The notes: generated from the sequence alone by a model not told the origin. 64,000 nucleotides of DNA from Dioscorea cayenensis subsp. rotundata (GCF_009730915.1 NC_052473.1:15582100-15646099), one strand, 5' to 3'. Positions 22,313-35,156 are shown, counted from the stretch's first letter. Numbers and translations: made by a program.

Positions 22313-23154
22313 GTTTTCGTACTGAATACCGAAATTTAGACTCAATATGATGATGCAAGAAGTTCACAGAAAAGCTTCATGTGTATAAATTCTCATCAAA
22401 TACTTTGAACCTTATGTCAAATTGTTTTTAAGGATAAGGATAAACTGTGAACTAGTATTGAAACCAATGTTCATAATAAAATGCAACTTGTGAAGTGCAC
22501 AAAGCACAAGACATAAAGGTTAATATAAAATTAAGCACAGATCAAGAGCAAATTTTACACTAATTGAGTTCAGATATTTTGTTTGATGTGATTTAAATGT
22601 CCATTAATTAAAGTTGTTTAAATGATTGAAGAATGCTAATAAGTTCATAGCAGAGACAACATCAAAACTGTTGAAACAGAAGGGTAGAGTCTACATGGAA
22701 GGGTCTACCATGAAAATTGAGGCTCATGTTCATCTCAATGATCTCCACCGGTCTCCGGCCGACCATCTCACATGCCCGGCCAGACTATAACATGTGAGCC
22801 CACAGCCTTTCTTAGAAACCTCTCAACCTTTGCATTCAATGTCAGGGAACATTGCAACCAATGCCATGCACTCATGCACAACAGCATGAGACAAGTCCCT
22901 CACAATGGGACCAATCTAAGTTGTAATGTGATCAATCATGAAGACAATAACATAAGATAAATTGATCATATAATATATATTTATATATATAAAGATATAT
23001 ATATATATATATATATCTTTGTAGTATCTACACAAAATGGGACATGAACCAAGAAAACTGCAGCATTTCAAGCATTGCTGTCTAAACTACACTATTCATC
23101 TCTTTTCTTGTGCTGTGTTTGTTCTAATTGATTAAAAAAAAAACACAAACACAC
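22313..23154. other. Spacer between convergent CRR6 and RGF genes
   Basis: This stretch holds the 3' regions of two convergent genes. It includes a TA-rich microsatellite near 22971-23020 and a GC-richer patch near 22740-22800 without a supported frame. Confidence 0.5.
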
Positions 23155-23702
23155 TCAGTTGTGAATTGGAGGCTTTCTCTTTGCAGGAGAATAATCCATT
23201 TCTGCAATATCTAGCTCATCGGTATAAGTCTTCGTCGGCAAATGCCCGTGTTCTTTGATCTGCTTTTCAACGTGAACCTCCATTGATTTCACTTCAGAAT
23301 GATCTTCAGAGCTTTTTGTTTGCATGAGCTTTCTTTCTCCTCCTGCATGCACCAAGATATATGTATTATAGTTTTGAATTAACAACTAATTAGACTTCAT
23401 TAATGATCCTTAATTATCATTATATATATATATATATATATACACATACCTGAGAAACTCACTACTTTGCTTTTCATGTAGAAAGACTTCAAGGAGTGTT
23501 CCTCCAAACGAATTCCTAAAGAAAATAACAAAAATAAAGAATGAAAACTTCATTTCCAAAGAAGAAGAACAAGAAAACACTGAATATATATACATATAAA
23601 TAGATAAATATATATATATATATAGATATATATACCTTGAGATATGTTTATGAAGAGGAGAAGAGAAAGAAAGGAGATGATCAAAGGGATGGAAGGATGC
23701 AT
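23155..23702 (-). CDS. RGF/GOLVEN/CLEL-type secreted peptide precursor
   Basis: Three small exons splice in frame at GT-AG sites: 23702-23636, 23515-23450 and 23342-23155, giving 106 residues. Residues 1-23 (MHPSIPLIISFLSLLLFINI...) form a signal peptide. The middle is variable and charged, with an RKLM site (residues 48-51) that fits an R-x-L-x subtilase (S1P/SBT6.1-type) cleavage pattern. The last 13 residues, DYSPAKRKPPIHN, end at the stop codon. They match the RGF/GLV/CLEL mature peptide: an Asp-Tyr for tyrosine sulfation, prolines for hydroxylation and a conserved PPIHN-type end. Family members bind RGI/RGFR receptor kinases and act in root meristem maintenance, gravitropism and lateral root control. 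Exon 2 is only 66 bp, and both introns contain TA microsatellites. An in-frame ATG at 23768 probably lies upstream of the transcription start. Confidence 0.88.
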
Positions 23703-23771
23703 ATTGAAAAGATTTGAGAACAAAAGGAGTTCAAAGAGAGAGTGTGTGTTTGAAGAAAGGGAGTCCATGAA

Positions 23772-23779
23772 TTTATATA
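23772..23779 (-). promoter_or_regulatory. Probable TATA box of the RGF-type peptide gene
   Basis: TATATAAA on the minus strand, about 70 bp upstream of the chosen ATG at 23702. It supports 23702 rather than the ATG at 23768 as the translated start. Confidence 0.55.
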
Positions 23780-24937
23780 TGCTCATGGTTTCAAATAATG
23801 TATGATTTTGATTCAAATTAATTATTAAAAAAAATTGGTTAACAGTAATATTTGGTACCTTTTTCATCGTTATTTTATTCGGCAACTGTCATTCTTTTTT
23901 AATAATAATAATAATAATAATGAATGGATGTTCCCTAAAATTAAGTTGGGTTCTGTTGTTGTTTCCTCACAAGTGAGATATTTGGAACAAATAAACATGC
24001 AAAATCAAGTTATATTTATATAATGTATTATTTTTTTTAATTTTCTAATAAGGTTAATTTAAACATATACTTTTTTAGAAAATTTCATAATAACACAAAG
24101 TAACAACACTTTTTTTTGGTTGAATTTTATAAAAATTTCATTTATTATTTTTAATCTTTCCTCTCTCATCCCTTTCTAGAGGCACCTAATCCATTATACT
24201 CCATACTCAACATAAATAATTGGACCACATCCAACTTTTTGGTGAAAAGGCACATCTAGTTTTTAGAGATACAGGTTATAATGGAACTAATCAAATATAT
24301 TTTTTTATCATTTTTTATTTTTAATTCACTGATTTTTTTAGAAAAGCCACAGGCTATAAACTAGTCCAGAACAAAGTATTTTGTTAATTTTTTTTTAACT
24401 CTTATCAATTAAAAAAATATATAAGTATTAGGGACGAATAAAACAGGACAAAATAGGCAAAAGGGCAAAAGAAAAACTTGACTTACGGTTGTGGACTAGC
24501 TTATACACCAATTTTTTTATTCATTTTTAAGTATAAGCTTTTATATCATAATCTTAACAATAAAACATTTAATAATAAGGAACAAAAATACAAATAATTG
24601 ATTAGAGTAAATTAGAATTTTTTTTTTTAGGAACACATGGCGGGAAATGATTGGAAAGAATGGGGCAGGGGGAAGAGAGGGTGACACGTGGCAGAAGGGC
24701 AGGGAGGTCACGGGGGATGTCTAGGGTTAGGAAGGCAAGAAGACACTTGAGGTGGCGACGTTGCCGGGCTGTGAAAGTGGCAATTATAAAGACGGGTTAC
24801 CCATGTGGGCAATTGGATGATATGGATAACCAACTCCATGCATCCTCATTTATTACCATTATTATTCTTATTATTCACTTTTTATTTTATTTATTTATTT
24901 ATTTATTTAGTCATTTATAAAAACCAAATAGTTTATA
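23780..24937. other. AT-rich intergenic DNA
   Basis: Contains an (AAT)n run near 23901-23922 and a GC-richer island at 24640-24800 (GGGAAGAGAGGGTGACACG and similar) that has an open frame but no recognisable protein. Confidence 0.5.
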
Positions 24938-25231
24938 CTCTCTCCGTTCTTAAATACATGTCGTTCGAAGATATTACACAAGAATTAAGGATAACATTAA
25001 ATCATCTAAATTTTAACATAAAAAACAACCAAATTACTAAATTATCTTTTTTCTTGAAACCATGTATTTTTTTGGGACTATAAATATTACTCTCTTCATT
25101 TATATAACTTAGGAAATTGAAGATGGGTAAAATTGGGGAAAAAAATAAATATTGCCTTGATATTGTAAAACGACAATTATTTTGGAATAAATTTTTTTCT
25201 TAGAACGACATGTATTTAGGAACGGAGGGAG
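24938..25231. mobile_element. Stowaway-like (Tc1/mariner-type) MITE
   Basis: This ~294 bp element starts CTCTCTCCGTTCTTAAATAC and ends in the complement GTATTTAGGAACGGAGGGAG. The terminal inverted repeats are about 25-28 bp (…ACATGTCGTTC / GAACGACATGT…). TA dinucleotides flank both ends (24936-24937 and 25232-25233), as expected of Tc1/mariner target duplications, and the CTCCCTCCGT start is the Stowaway signature. The element has no coding capacity. Confidence 0.85.
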
Positions 25232-25233
25232 TA

Positions 25234-26399
25234 GTCGAGTGGCATTGATTTACTACAAAAGTGTTGGTGTAAGATATTCATAAAATCTTTAATTCAAATA
25301 CCGTGGTACATAATGGTAGTAACAAATCTCCAGTAGTAAGTTCAGGGTGGAAGTTCAATTCCTACTCCGCACGTCCCTAATAACTACGTGTTATATTTAT
25401 AAAAAAGAAAAGAGATTTATTTTTATTTTTTTAATATTGGATGAATTCATTCATTAAAGTACCCACTTGTAAGATTTGGTTTGAAATAAATTATGTGTAA
25501 TATGTTGAGTTAGTGTTTTATATAAATATATTTCACAAGAGATTTTTTTTAATGTATATATGTAGTATTTTTTTTATTTGAAGAAATGTGTATAAGTGTG
25601 GAGTTAATATTTTGAGATATATATGTCTTCATATTGCGTGAGTTGAGGTTCAAACTCATTTTCTCAGCAGAAGATAACCACTTTACATAAAAGATCCGAT
25701 GCAAATAAACCAAGAGATGTTGACAATGTTACATGTTTATTTAGAGATGCTTGATTCATTAAGCTATTTTTGATATAAAATATGGACTAATTACATATGA
25801 AACCTTTTATGTTGTAAGGGTGATTTAGAATAAGATTATAGAGTAAAAAATAAAATTTAAATATTGAGTCGGAAGTAAAATTCTTATGTTTGTTGGCTAA
25901 AGTTTAATTTAATTGATATTGATAAAAATTATATATTTTATAATTACAGTTTATTTTTTAAATAATAATAAATACAAAGTAATATTAATAGAACTTAATT
26001 AAATATATTTATTTAGATGATTAAAAATTCTTTAAAAATAGGTTTAAAATATTATAAGGTTTTTTTTCGGGTGAAAAAAAACCTAGAATTAAACCATAAT
26101 TAATCATTGAATTAAGAAAACATAGAATTTTAATAAGTGGAGATCTATTTGTTTAGTAATAAATTAATAAACTATATAATTCACAAAACTTAGAATTGAT
26201 TAGATGAGGATTAGACCTTGAATATAAGTGTGAAGATAAGATGTTCATACCATGTCAAGTTGTAATCATATATATTATATTGGTTTGATTATCAAAATAT
26301 TAAAACTAACTACAATGATTTATAAACAAAATTTTCACAAAATGAAGAAATAAATAAAGGGCTGAGTTGAAGAGATCTAAAGGGATCCTGTGAATTAGG
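25234..26399. other. AT-rich intergenic DNA, repeat-derived
   Basis: No gene is supported. A stretch near 25330-25390 (…AATCTCCAGTAGTAAG… GGTGGAAGTTCAATTCC) resembles common dispersed plant repeat debris. It is not a tRNA, because no acceptor stem forms. Confidence 0.5.
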
Positions 26400-26450
26400 G
26401 ATAAGTCTTCATTGGAGGAAAGTAGATGTAAAGCTTCCTATGAATTAGGG

Positions 26451-28601
26451 ATGAGTCTTCTCCAGGATCTCTGGCGGTCGCCGGCTGGGGACGAAGACGG
26501 GGTTCTAGCTGGGAGCGCTATAGGAGGTATTCAAGAGGGTGCTAGCGAAGGTTGGGTGGAAGATCGGTCCTCGAGGGGAAGACGTAAGATGGCGGATGTT
26601 ACGCACGCTTAAGTGGTTAGCTCTTCCTCTTCGGGTGGGCACAGTGATATGCGACCGTCGTTACGAATGAAACAGGGGGAGGGTTCGACTGATGTCTCGA
26701 GTGGGGGTTCAAAACTTATGGGTTCGAAGAGGCCTAGATCGCCGAGGGAGTCTACTTGTGGTTGTTGCTTTCGCTCTTCTCACTCAACTGCAGAATGTAG
26801 GCACCAGGTGGTGTGCCTTAGATGTGCGGGTGTAGGGCATATGGCGGTGAGGTGTAAAGCGGTGATGAAACGGAGTCCGCAACGCAAGAGGCTTCATGTA
26901 CGTTCTAAGAGAATGGCGGTAGGCTCCCCGGTTCACGAAGGTTCGGAGTCGCAAGGTTTGGAGGCAAGGTCGCATATTCCTGTTATCTCGGGATGGGTGG
27001 TAATTTCGCTTCCCTATCACCGGAGGTTATGGCGACTCGCGAGGAACTTGATAAGGTGGCCATTCTCTCGGTGGTCGAGGGCTATGTCAATGAGTCGAGT
27101 GTGTTAGAGGTTGCTCCGGCCATCATCAACAGGCAATTCGCAGGTCCTATTACACCTATGAACGAGCAGAATATTCTGGTGCCATTGGCTAGCCAGGCGG
27201 AGGTGAAGGAGGTCTGCAAACTGGGGACATTCAAGGCATCGACGAAGGACGGCATCTGTAATCACCGCTTTGCCCCTTGGTCAGCGGAGCTAGGGGCCAC
27301 GGGGAGAGCACCGGGTGACGAACAATGGATGCAAGTTTGGAATCTTCCATTACATGGTTGGTCTTGGGGGATCATTTCGGAGGTGTTACGGCCAGCGGGG
27401 GAGCTAGTGGCAATCTCGCAGGCGACAACCACGCACAAACGGTTTATCACTGCTCTGGTGAGGCGTAGGGTGGGGGTCTCACTACCTCTGGCGATCGATG
27501 TCAGTCTGAGAATGCGAAGATATATTGTTATTATCACTGGTGATCGTGGGCTTTTCCCAGTGTTCTTACAGGAACTAGGTCGCTATGCCTTCCCGAAGAG
27601 GAAGAAGGGCCTCGTTTCGGGGAATCGGGGAGGTGGTCGGGCATTACTCGAGTTGTCGCGAGATGAGAAAGGGAAGAGAATTCTTGGTCATGCCGGTGAT
27701 AGTGGATCGGGTCGTGAACCGGAGGAACGAGCGATGAATACAGTAGGTGCAACTGCGGTGGGAACTGAGCAAACTTGCAAAGGATCCTTGGACCGAGAGT
27801 CATTCACGAGCTCGGTCTCCAGATCGGAGATATGACCATTCATGGGGGATGGGCCCGAGGTATGATCATGTCGTGATATGGCGCGAGAGGAATCAGAAGG
27901 TGCAGGATAAGCAGGATACAACACGTGGCAGCCTTATAACGTCCGAGGTCGGGGATACTAAGGTTGCAGGGGACTATTCGGGGAACAGGGGCACGTGTGT
28001 TAGATTCGGATCCTTTGAATGAAGAGGCTGAGTTGGGCTCTCGTGTGGGCCAGGTTACCTCCAACTTGTTATTGGACCCGCTCCTCATCTGTGAAGTGGA
28101 TCAAGTCTCAGGCCCGGTGGTGGGCCAAAAGGAGGGAAACAGGGGCTTGAGTCTGGGTTGTAAGTCAACTTGCTTGGCTTCTCCATTAGAGGACTGGGTG
28201 GTGGGTGAGAAGGGGATGTTGGGCCAGTCAGTTGGGTCGTGTTCGGATTCCATGATGAATGTTTCTCTTGTTCCAGCGCTGGAGAGTGCTAGTGGGCCGA
28301 GTGATGTTGATCCCATTAAGGAAGTTCCTAGTGAGATTGTGAGCACAAAGCCACTTGCGTTGGTTCCTCTTGAGGGTATTCTTGGAAATTGCTTTCAAGA
28401 ATATGGGCTTTGGTTCCTCATAAGGTGAATGCAATACCAGTGGAGGATGAGGCACCTAAGGGGTTGGTCGACTCGGAGATGCGTCTAGTGAAGAGTACTT
28501 CTCCTGAAGCTATCTCAGAGTCTGATGAGTCCTCAACTGAGTTTGAAAAAAAACTGAGGGTCCTCTTACCGGATCTACTTAAGGAAACTGATTCGACTTA
28601 G
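26451..28601 (+). pseudogene. LINE ORF1 (CCHC nucleic-acid-binding protein), broken
   Basis: The likely start is ATG 26451. A TAA at 26610-26612 interrupts the frame, which then continues through a double zinc-knuckle-like region (CGCCFRSSHSTAEC then CLRCAGVGHMAVRC, about 26755-26860). A frameshift near 26990 leads to a ~280-codon segment (to 27835) with a DUF4283-like block around WMQVWNLPLHGWSWGII (about 27330-27380). Another frame covers 27964-28428, and the tail ends at 28601. In plant L1 ORF1 proteins the knuckle often follows DUF4283, so this order is worth noting. It should bind element RNA if intact. Confidence 0.7.
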
Positions 28602-28931
28602 GGGGAGATGTTGCAAGCCACCAGAAGAAGTGAGCGTCCGAAGAAACCTCCCTCTCGTTTTGCTGAGGATTCAGGGTTTTCAGCGGAGCCACCTAAATCC
28701 ACGAAGAAGAAGACTTTGAAGGGCGACAACCTGGAAAGTATGCCCACGAAACCTCACCTGATTAATGACTAGTCGAATGCTCCAATTTTGAAATTTTGTA
28801 ATGCTTGTGGCATTAATTTTACTGAAGCAATGCATGATTGTGTTAATCATATACGTATGCTTGAACTGCAATGTAATGCCCCCGGGCCGGCGGAGACCTC
28901 TTCTGAGGTCTGCGAGATCTAATGTTTCCTT

Positions 28932-31900
28932 ATGAATATTGTCAATTGGAACGTTAGGGGATTAGGGAGACCGGCTAAGCGGTTTCTTGTCAAGGACTTT
29001 CAGTTTACATTTTGCGGATGTTTGCTGCCTTCAAGAGTCTAAATTGGAAGAGGTCTCTCCTTCTGTGTGGAGAGAAATTGGTGGTAAGCATTTAGATCAA
29101 TTCACTTGTGTCCCCGCTATCGGTACCGCTGGGGAGATTATAATCGGATGGATTAGCGTGATGATGAACGGTATAACCGTTAAGATAGGGGTCCACAGTT
29201 TGACTGTGGAGTTCTTTTCTGTGGTAGAAAATATGTTGTGGCGCTGTACCGCCATGTATGGGCCAAACGCGAGAAATTTAAAATCGGCCTTCTGGAAGGA
29301 ACTGAGAACTTGTGGGGGTGGCCCGCATATTCCTTGGATTATTTGTGGAGACTTCAACGCCATTTTTTCCATGGAAGATAAGTTGGGGAGGGGGCTCGCT
29401 ATTTGGTGGACATTAATAATGCGAATGATTTCTTACATGGAATGAATTTATTGGAGCCTCCTATGATTAGAAGAATGCTCACTTGGACAAATGGTCAGGC
29501 TGATCCGATTTGGGTGAAATTAGGCCGGTTTTTAGTGAATGTCGAATGGATGATTCTCTTCCCAAAAATGATTCAGAAATGTCTTCCTGGAGTGGGGTCA
29601 AATCATGTCCCAATCCGTTTAGAGTTGGGAAAGCATGTGTCCACTCCTAGACCTTTCCGCTATGAGCTTGCTTGGTTCACTGCGTCTGATTTTCACGAGT
29701 TAGTGGTTCAGTGGTGGGGGTCTTTGGCTCCTACGGGTTGTGGGGCCTTTGTTATAGCTAAAAAGGTGACAGCTCTGAGGAGTCATTTTCGTAGATGGGC
29801 AAAACTTTCCTTTGGCTCCATCAAATTGAAAAAGTTAGAATTGTTGCAGCAGATAGAAAAGCTCGATATTCTGAAAGAATCTAGGAGCCTGTCTCTGCAG
29901 GAGATTCAGCGGGGGTATTTGCTGAGGGAGAGACTTGGGGAGATGCACAAACAGGAGGAGATCTACTGGAGACAGAGATCTCGGATGCAGTGGTTAAGAG
30001 AAGGGGATAATAACACGAAATTTTTTTCATGCGGTGGCTAATGGACGTAAAAATAGGAATTATATTCCCTACTTATGTCAGGATGGCATTGATGTCGCTA
30101 ATCCACGTGATATTGGCCAAGTGTTTGTGACTAGGCTTGGCCAACAATTTGGGACGAGAAGGACCTCGAGGTACAAGATTGATTTAAACGCCCTTTTTTA
30201 TTCATAAGACTACGGTGGATTTATCGACGTTGGAGGGTCCCTTCTCAATCGAGGATGTGAAGGCGACGGTTTTTGATTTGGGAGGAGACAAAGCTCCAGG
30301 TCTGGACGGATTTCCGATTCAATTCTTCAAATAGTTTTGGGAGATGATTAAGGCTGATCTTTTCCAATTATGTGAGGATTTTTTTACTGGGAGAGCAAAT
30401 TTGGAAAGGATTAATTGGGCTAGCATTGCGCTCATTCCTAAGGTGTCTGCTCCTGAGGGCCCAGGGGATTATAGACCCATTAGTCTTATTAACTCCTCAC
30501 TAAAAATTTTGTCCAAGATTTTAGCAACTAGGCTTAGTAAGGTGATGAACGTGTTGGTGGATAGGGAACAGTCAGCCTTTCTAAAAGAAAGATGTATTCT
30601 AGATAATGTGGCAATGGCAGAAAGAGCTGATTTTTAGTATTCATAAATGCAGATTGCCAGGGTATATTCTCAAAGTTGATTTTGCTAAGGCCTTTGACCA
30701 TGTTGACTGGGATTTCCTGTTCGACTTGCTTAGAACGAGGGGTTTTGGTGAATATTGGATTGGGTGAGTGTATTTTGTTTTCTTTGAAAGCAAATAACTT
30801 AATAAATAGCTCGCCAAGTGGTTACATCCGTTACCAGCGAGGTCTTCAGCAAGGTGATCCGTTGTCCCCCTTGTTGTTTGTCTTGGTCACAGATGTGCTA
30901 AGTACGATGTTTTCCCATGCATTGACCTCCAAAGTTTTGGTTGGAGTGCCGCTTGGGAATTTCGGAAGTCGGTGTAATCTACACTATGCGGATGACTTGT
31001 TGATCTTGACCACGGGTGGGTTAGAGGATCTGCAGATTGTTAAACTGCTTCTCCTTTGTCTTTGAAGGAATGACTGGCCTTGAGAGCAACTTCTCTAAAA
31101 CCTGCCTGTACTCAAGTAATTGGGGTGCCCTTTCTCGAGAAGAAGGCAGCGGAGACTCTGAACTGTCAAGTGGGGCTCTTACCTATCACTTACTTAGGAT
31201 TTTAGATTTCTGGCAGACGACCTCGACGGTAGGATTGGAAAGGGGTGATCCTTAAAGTGAGGAAAAGACTTGCATCAGTAAAAGGAAAACTCCTCTCGTT
31301 AGGTGGACGTCTTACCCTGGTCAACTCGGTCTTATCTGTTTTGCCAACTTACTAGATGTCGATCTTTCGGCTACCTTCTTGGGTGGTTAAAAAGGTTGAT
31401 CAGATCTGGAGAGATTTTCTTTGGTCTAGCCCGGACATTGACAATCCTGCTTGCCGTCTTGTGAGTTGGAAAATTCTCTGTCGACCGCGGGACCAAGGAG
31501 GTTGGGGTATTTTGGACTTGTGCACCTTCAACTAGGCGTTACTGGGAAAATGGTGGTGGAAGTTTTTGACGGACAAAAATTGGTGTTTAACGGTAGTGAT
31601 CCAGTTTAATTACTCAATGTTGAGCTGGGATTTATTTCCCAAACAATAGGGCCGCATTTCCTTCTTTTGGAAAAGAGTGATTGGCAGTGTCCCTACGCTG
31701 CGGGCCTGCATACGTCATGGGATTCGTTCTGGTCTGAAAACATGCTTTTGGAAAGATGTTTGGCTTAATGGTTTGGCCCCCATGTATGTGTGGCCTGAGA
31801 TTTTTGAGACTTCTCAACATCAAAATGATACCGTGCATGGGCTCGCCCATCTGTTAACGGTTAATCCCTTTTCTGAGTTCCCGAGCATATTTAGGTACAT

Positions 31901-32607
31901 TGAGCAATTAAGAAGTAGAGGCGGCGAGTCTGGAGATTTGGAAGTTTGGAATTTCACTGGGAATGGCATTTTCTCAGTGAAGTCCTTTTATAACTTCCTC
32001 ATTGACGGTGGGTTGCGATGCCCTGTGGCTAGGTTCTTCTGGCGAAATAGGTGCCCTAAAAAGATAATTCTTTTTAACTGGTTGGTGTGGCAAAATAAAA
32101 TTTTATCGCTGAAAAACCTAGAGAAATGGTGATGCAACAAACTCCCAACGACAACTTGCGTTCTTTGTAATCCGGCAGTTGAGTCGGTAGATCACCTTTT
32201 CATCCACTGCCCATTTTCTCGTCGTATCTAGGGATTACTTCAGCAGGCTACTGCACTTACCTGAGCCGCCTGACTCCATGGCCGTCCTTTGGGACTCATG
32301 GAGGCTGTCAGTTCGACATACTCAAAAGGACATTTGTGATCTTGTTGTGAAAGCACTAGTGTGGAATGTTTGGCTTACTAGGAATGACTATATTTTCAAT
32401 GCCACTTTTTTGCCTGTGCATGCTGTTATTTTAAAAATTGACGGGATGCTTTTACTGTGGCGTTCTTCAGTCATGGATAGATCTCAAGGAATGCTTGAAG
32501 ACTCTCTAGCTAGCATCCGTCGCAGCCTCGAGTTCCTAGACCCTAAAGCGGAGGAGCCAGTTGTGAACTCGGCTTCAAAGGAGGTCTATGATTCGAGGGT
32601 GGAGTAG
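28932..32607 (+). pseudogene. LINE ORF2 (APE endonuclease, reverse transcriptase, zf-RVT), broken
   Basis: It starts at ATG 28932 (MNIVNWNVRGLGRPAKRF). The endonuclease motifs are WNVRGLG, CLQESKLEE, YGPN, WIICGDFNAI (about 29340) and SNHVPIRLEL (about 29600). The RT blocks are DYRPISLINSSLKILSKILA (about 30470), VDFAKAFDHVDWDFL (about 30680), RGLQQGDPLSPLLFVLV (about 30840) and the active-site YADDLL (about 30985). The zf-RVT module with C..C and DHLFIHCPF lies at about 32150-32215. The frame changes at least seven times, and in-frame stops occur near 30332, 30636 and 32130, so it is non-functional. The catalytic ADD residues are intact. Confidence 0.85.
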
Positions 32608-32826
32608 CTTCCATGTTGTCGGATTGGGAGGAGGTGTTCTTCTTTTGCCTCTTTGTTGTTTTGTCTTTTGTGAAGTTTTGTAACCACCTCTAGTGGTTGG
32701 GTCTCTTGTGTTTGTTGGGGTTGTGCTTGTCTTTGTGTTATTCACTCTACTGTTGGTAGATGCCTGTATCTCGTTTTTTTTTTTAATGCAATTGATGTGG
32801 TTTATCCACTTTTTCAAAAAAAAATA

Positions 32827-34865
32827 ATAATTAAAGAAAAATGGAAAGCGAATTTCACATACTAGTTATTGCGGTAATGAAAACAATTATTGATGGCGGT
32901 GATTCATAAAAAAAAATTATATGAATATATATATATATATATATAACAAAGAAAATATAAATCTCTAATGAGGAAAATGTTTGTACAAAAAAATTATTGG
33001 TTTTTGATAAAGACTAATAAAACAGTAAACATAGAATTAGATAAAATATCGATTTAATGAGAAAAAGAAATTGCACCATTTTTTATTCAATTGGCATCTA
33101 ACAAATCATGTGCTATTTTTATTTGGTAGGGTAACCAAAAGAACAAAGCTAAACACTAAACCAATTTTAATTGTTGGGTACCATGGAATGAATCAATTGA
33201 CAATACATGATATAACTCTTGCATGACCTCCAACAAACTATATCATTCTTTTTGATGTTAACTCATTAAACTCTAGCATTTGGAGTTCCATTAAAAGTAC
33301 AAATTATTTTCCTTTTTTATTATTTTTATACATGTTCAACTTCATGAGAATGTTTTAAATAGTTGGGATGTTTTTATATGATGAAATCATAAGAGAGAGA
33401 GTTAGCAAGAACATCTACATCAAGCCATCTTTTCTTTATCAATAACAAACCTTTCTTGTCTTCTTATTATGTTAATTCATTTCTCAAGCTAGTTATTGTA
33501 TTTATTACATTAACTTTAAAGATAAGAAAAGAAAAGAAATGAAATGAAATAAAATAAAATAGTGCATGCACCAAGGCATATGGCATGATGCAAAAGTGAT
33601 ATGATGTTTCTTGTGTCTATTTAGTTGGAGAAACACACCTTTCTAATTAGGGGTTGAGAATTAAATGTCTTTCAAATCTATATTATACATGTAATAAGTA
33701 TTATTTAAATATTTTAAAAAATATATCATATTAAGAATAATTAAAAATATTTTTCCATTTTCTATTTCTTGAATAGAACATTCTTACTGATTCTCTTGTT
33801 TATAAATTATCACTGAGATTGAAGTTAAATTTTATTACATAAAAATATGTATATAATTTGAATTAATATTATAAAATGACTTTGAAACTTTTATAAATTA
33901 TTATTGAATTTTTTAGTAATCTAAAAGGATGCTAGAGAAGTATCATTTTCTATGTATCTTATATTTTTTAAATGTTAAGATAGAATTAAGTTTATTGATA
34001 CATAGATAGATACAGTAAAATTTAAAAGGGTATATAAGTTGAAAACCAAATTAAGTAAAAATTAGGCAACCATTTATATAGTGAGGTATTTATACATAAT
34101 TCCATTAATATATCATGATCAAAAGAACTAAATTAATTATAATTATATAATACTTCCCAATCACAATATTTAACTAACTAACTTAACAAAATGTAAAAAC
34201 TCCAAAACTCTAAAATTAAGCTAGAAGAACATGATTAAGGCCTTGTGCACAAACTTAATCATAACCTCATCCACCTTCTGTTATGAATGCACTCCTAGAA
34301 CATGCCAACATTTCATGCTTTTGAGGAATGAAAAAAGGACCATTAATTAACTCACCATGTCTTCTCTCTTCTAACCTCTGGTCAAACTTCCATGATTTCA
34401 AGAGAGAAGTTGAGGGCTCATTGGTACTACTTACACAACATAGTACTCTTGTTTAAATATTAATTATTTAATAAGATCTCTTCATGTGAGGTGTTAAAAG
34501 ACAAGCTAATGTGGAGGAGTATGGAAAGTTCCAAGGCTTTGCATGCATGAACATGAAAGTAAGAGTTTGTTTGCATGGGTGTACGATGGCCGCAAAATTA
34601 GGTAATGGTTCAAAGGATGAACAGGGTGGTCAACTTAATAAACTAAATATTAAAGGCACATATAATCTTCTTTGAGTTTGTTTATTTGTGTACTATAATA
34701 CACTATATAAATATATAAGTAAAACTAAAGTCATGCATGCTCCCCTTCCTTACAATATAGAGAAGGACGTACTAGTTTTGATAATGTGTATATATATATT
34801 TAAGTAAAACTAGCTAGAGGAATGCATGCCTCTTCCTTAGAATAGAGTAGGTGGGACGAGTTTTG

Positions 34866-34914
<49 letters not shown>

Positions 34915-35125
34915 TTGCACAATGCAATAGGATGGATAGTTGTGTTCAAAATTATTGACTCTTGATTATTTTAATTTTTCTTTGTAGGGTTTGTTGATCC
35001 ATTTTGTATGTCATTAAAAAAAAAAATACAGTTTTAATTTGGTGGCTTTAGTTCTTGTAATCATTTAGTTTATCACTTGTAACATGATGGAGCTAGAGTT
35101 ACCTACGTGACATATATAAAATAAA

Positions 35126-35156
<31 letters not shown>

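Larger units (their letters stand above)
26400..32826 (+). mobile_element. L1-type LINE with ORF1 and ORF2 remnants and a poly(A) tail
   Basis: A ~6.4 kb element, GC-richer than its flanks. It carries ORF1 with a CCHC knuckle, ORF2 with an APE-type endonuclease, reverse transcriptase and zf-RVT, and a terminal A-rich tail (about 32815-32826). A ~20 bp motif (TGAATTAGGGATRAGTCTTC) occurs twice at the 5' end (26391-26410 and 26441-26460). I could not define a target-site duplication. Both ORFs are broken by stops and frameshifts. It is the most complete of three copies of the same LINE family in this window. Confidence 0.85.

Noticed and set aside
23700..23768. Upstream ATG (23768) as the start of the RGF-type precursor
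   Set aside because: It lies within ~10 bp of the TATA box, upstream of the expected transcription start, and the extension would push the signal peptide away from the N-terminus.
25330..25385. tRNA-like T-arm motif (GTTCAATTCC)
   Set aside because: No matching acceptor or anticodon stems. It resembles a dispersed plant repeat. No tRNA or rRNA gene was found in the window.
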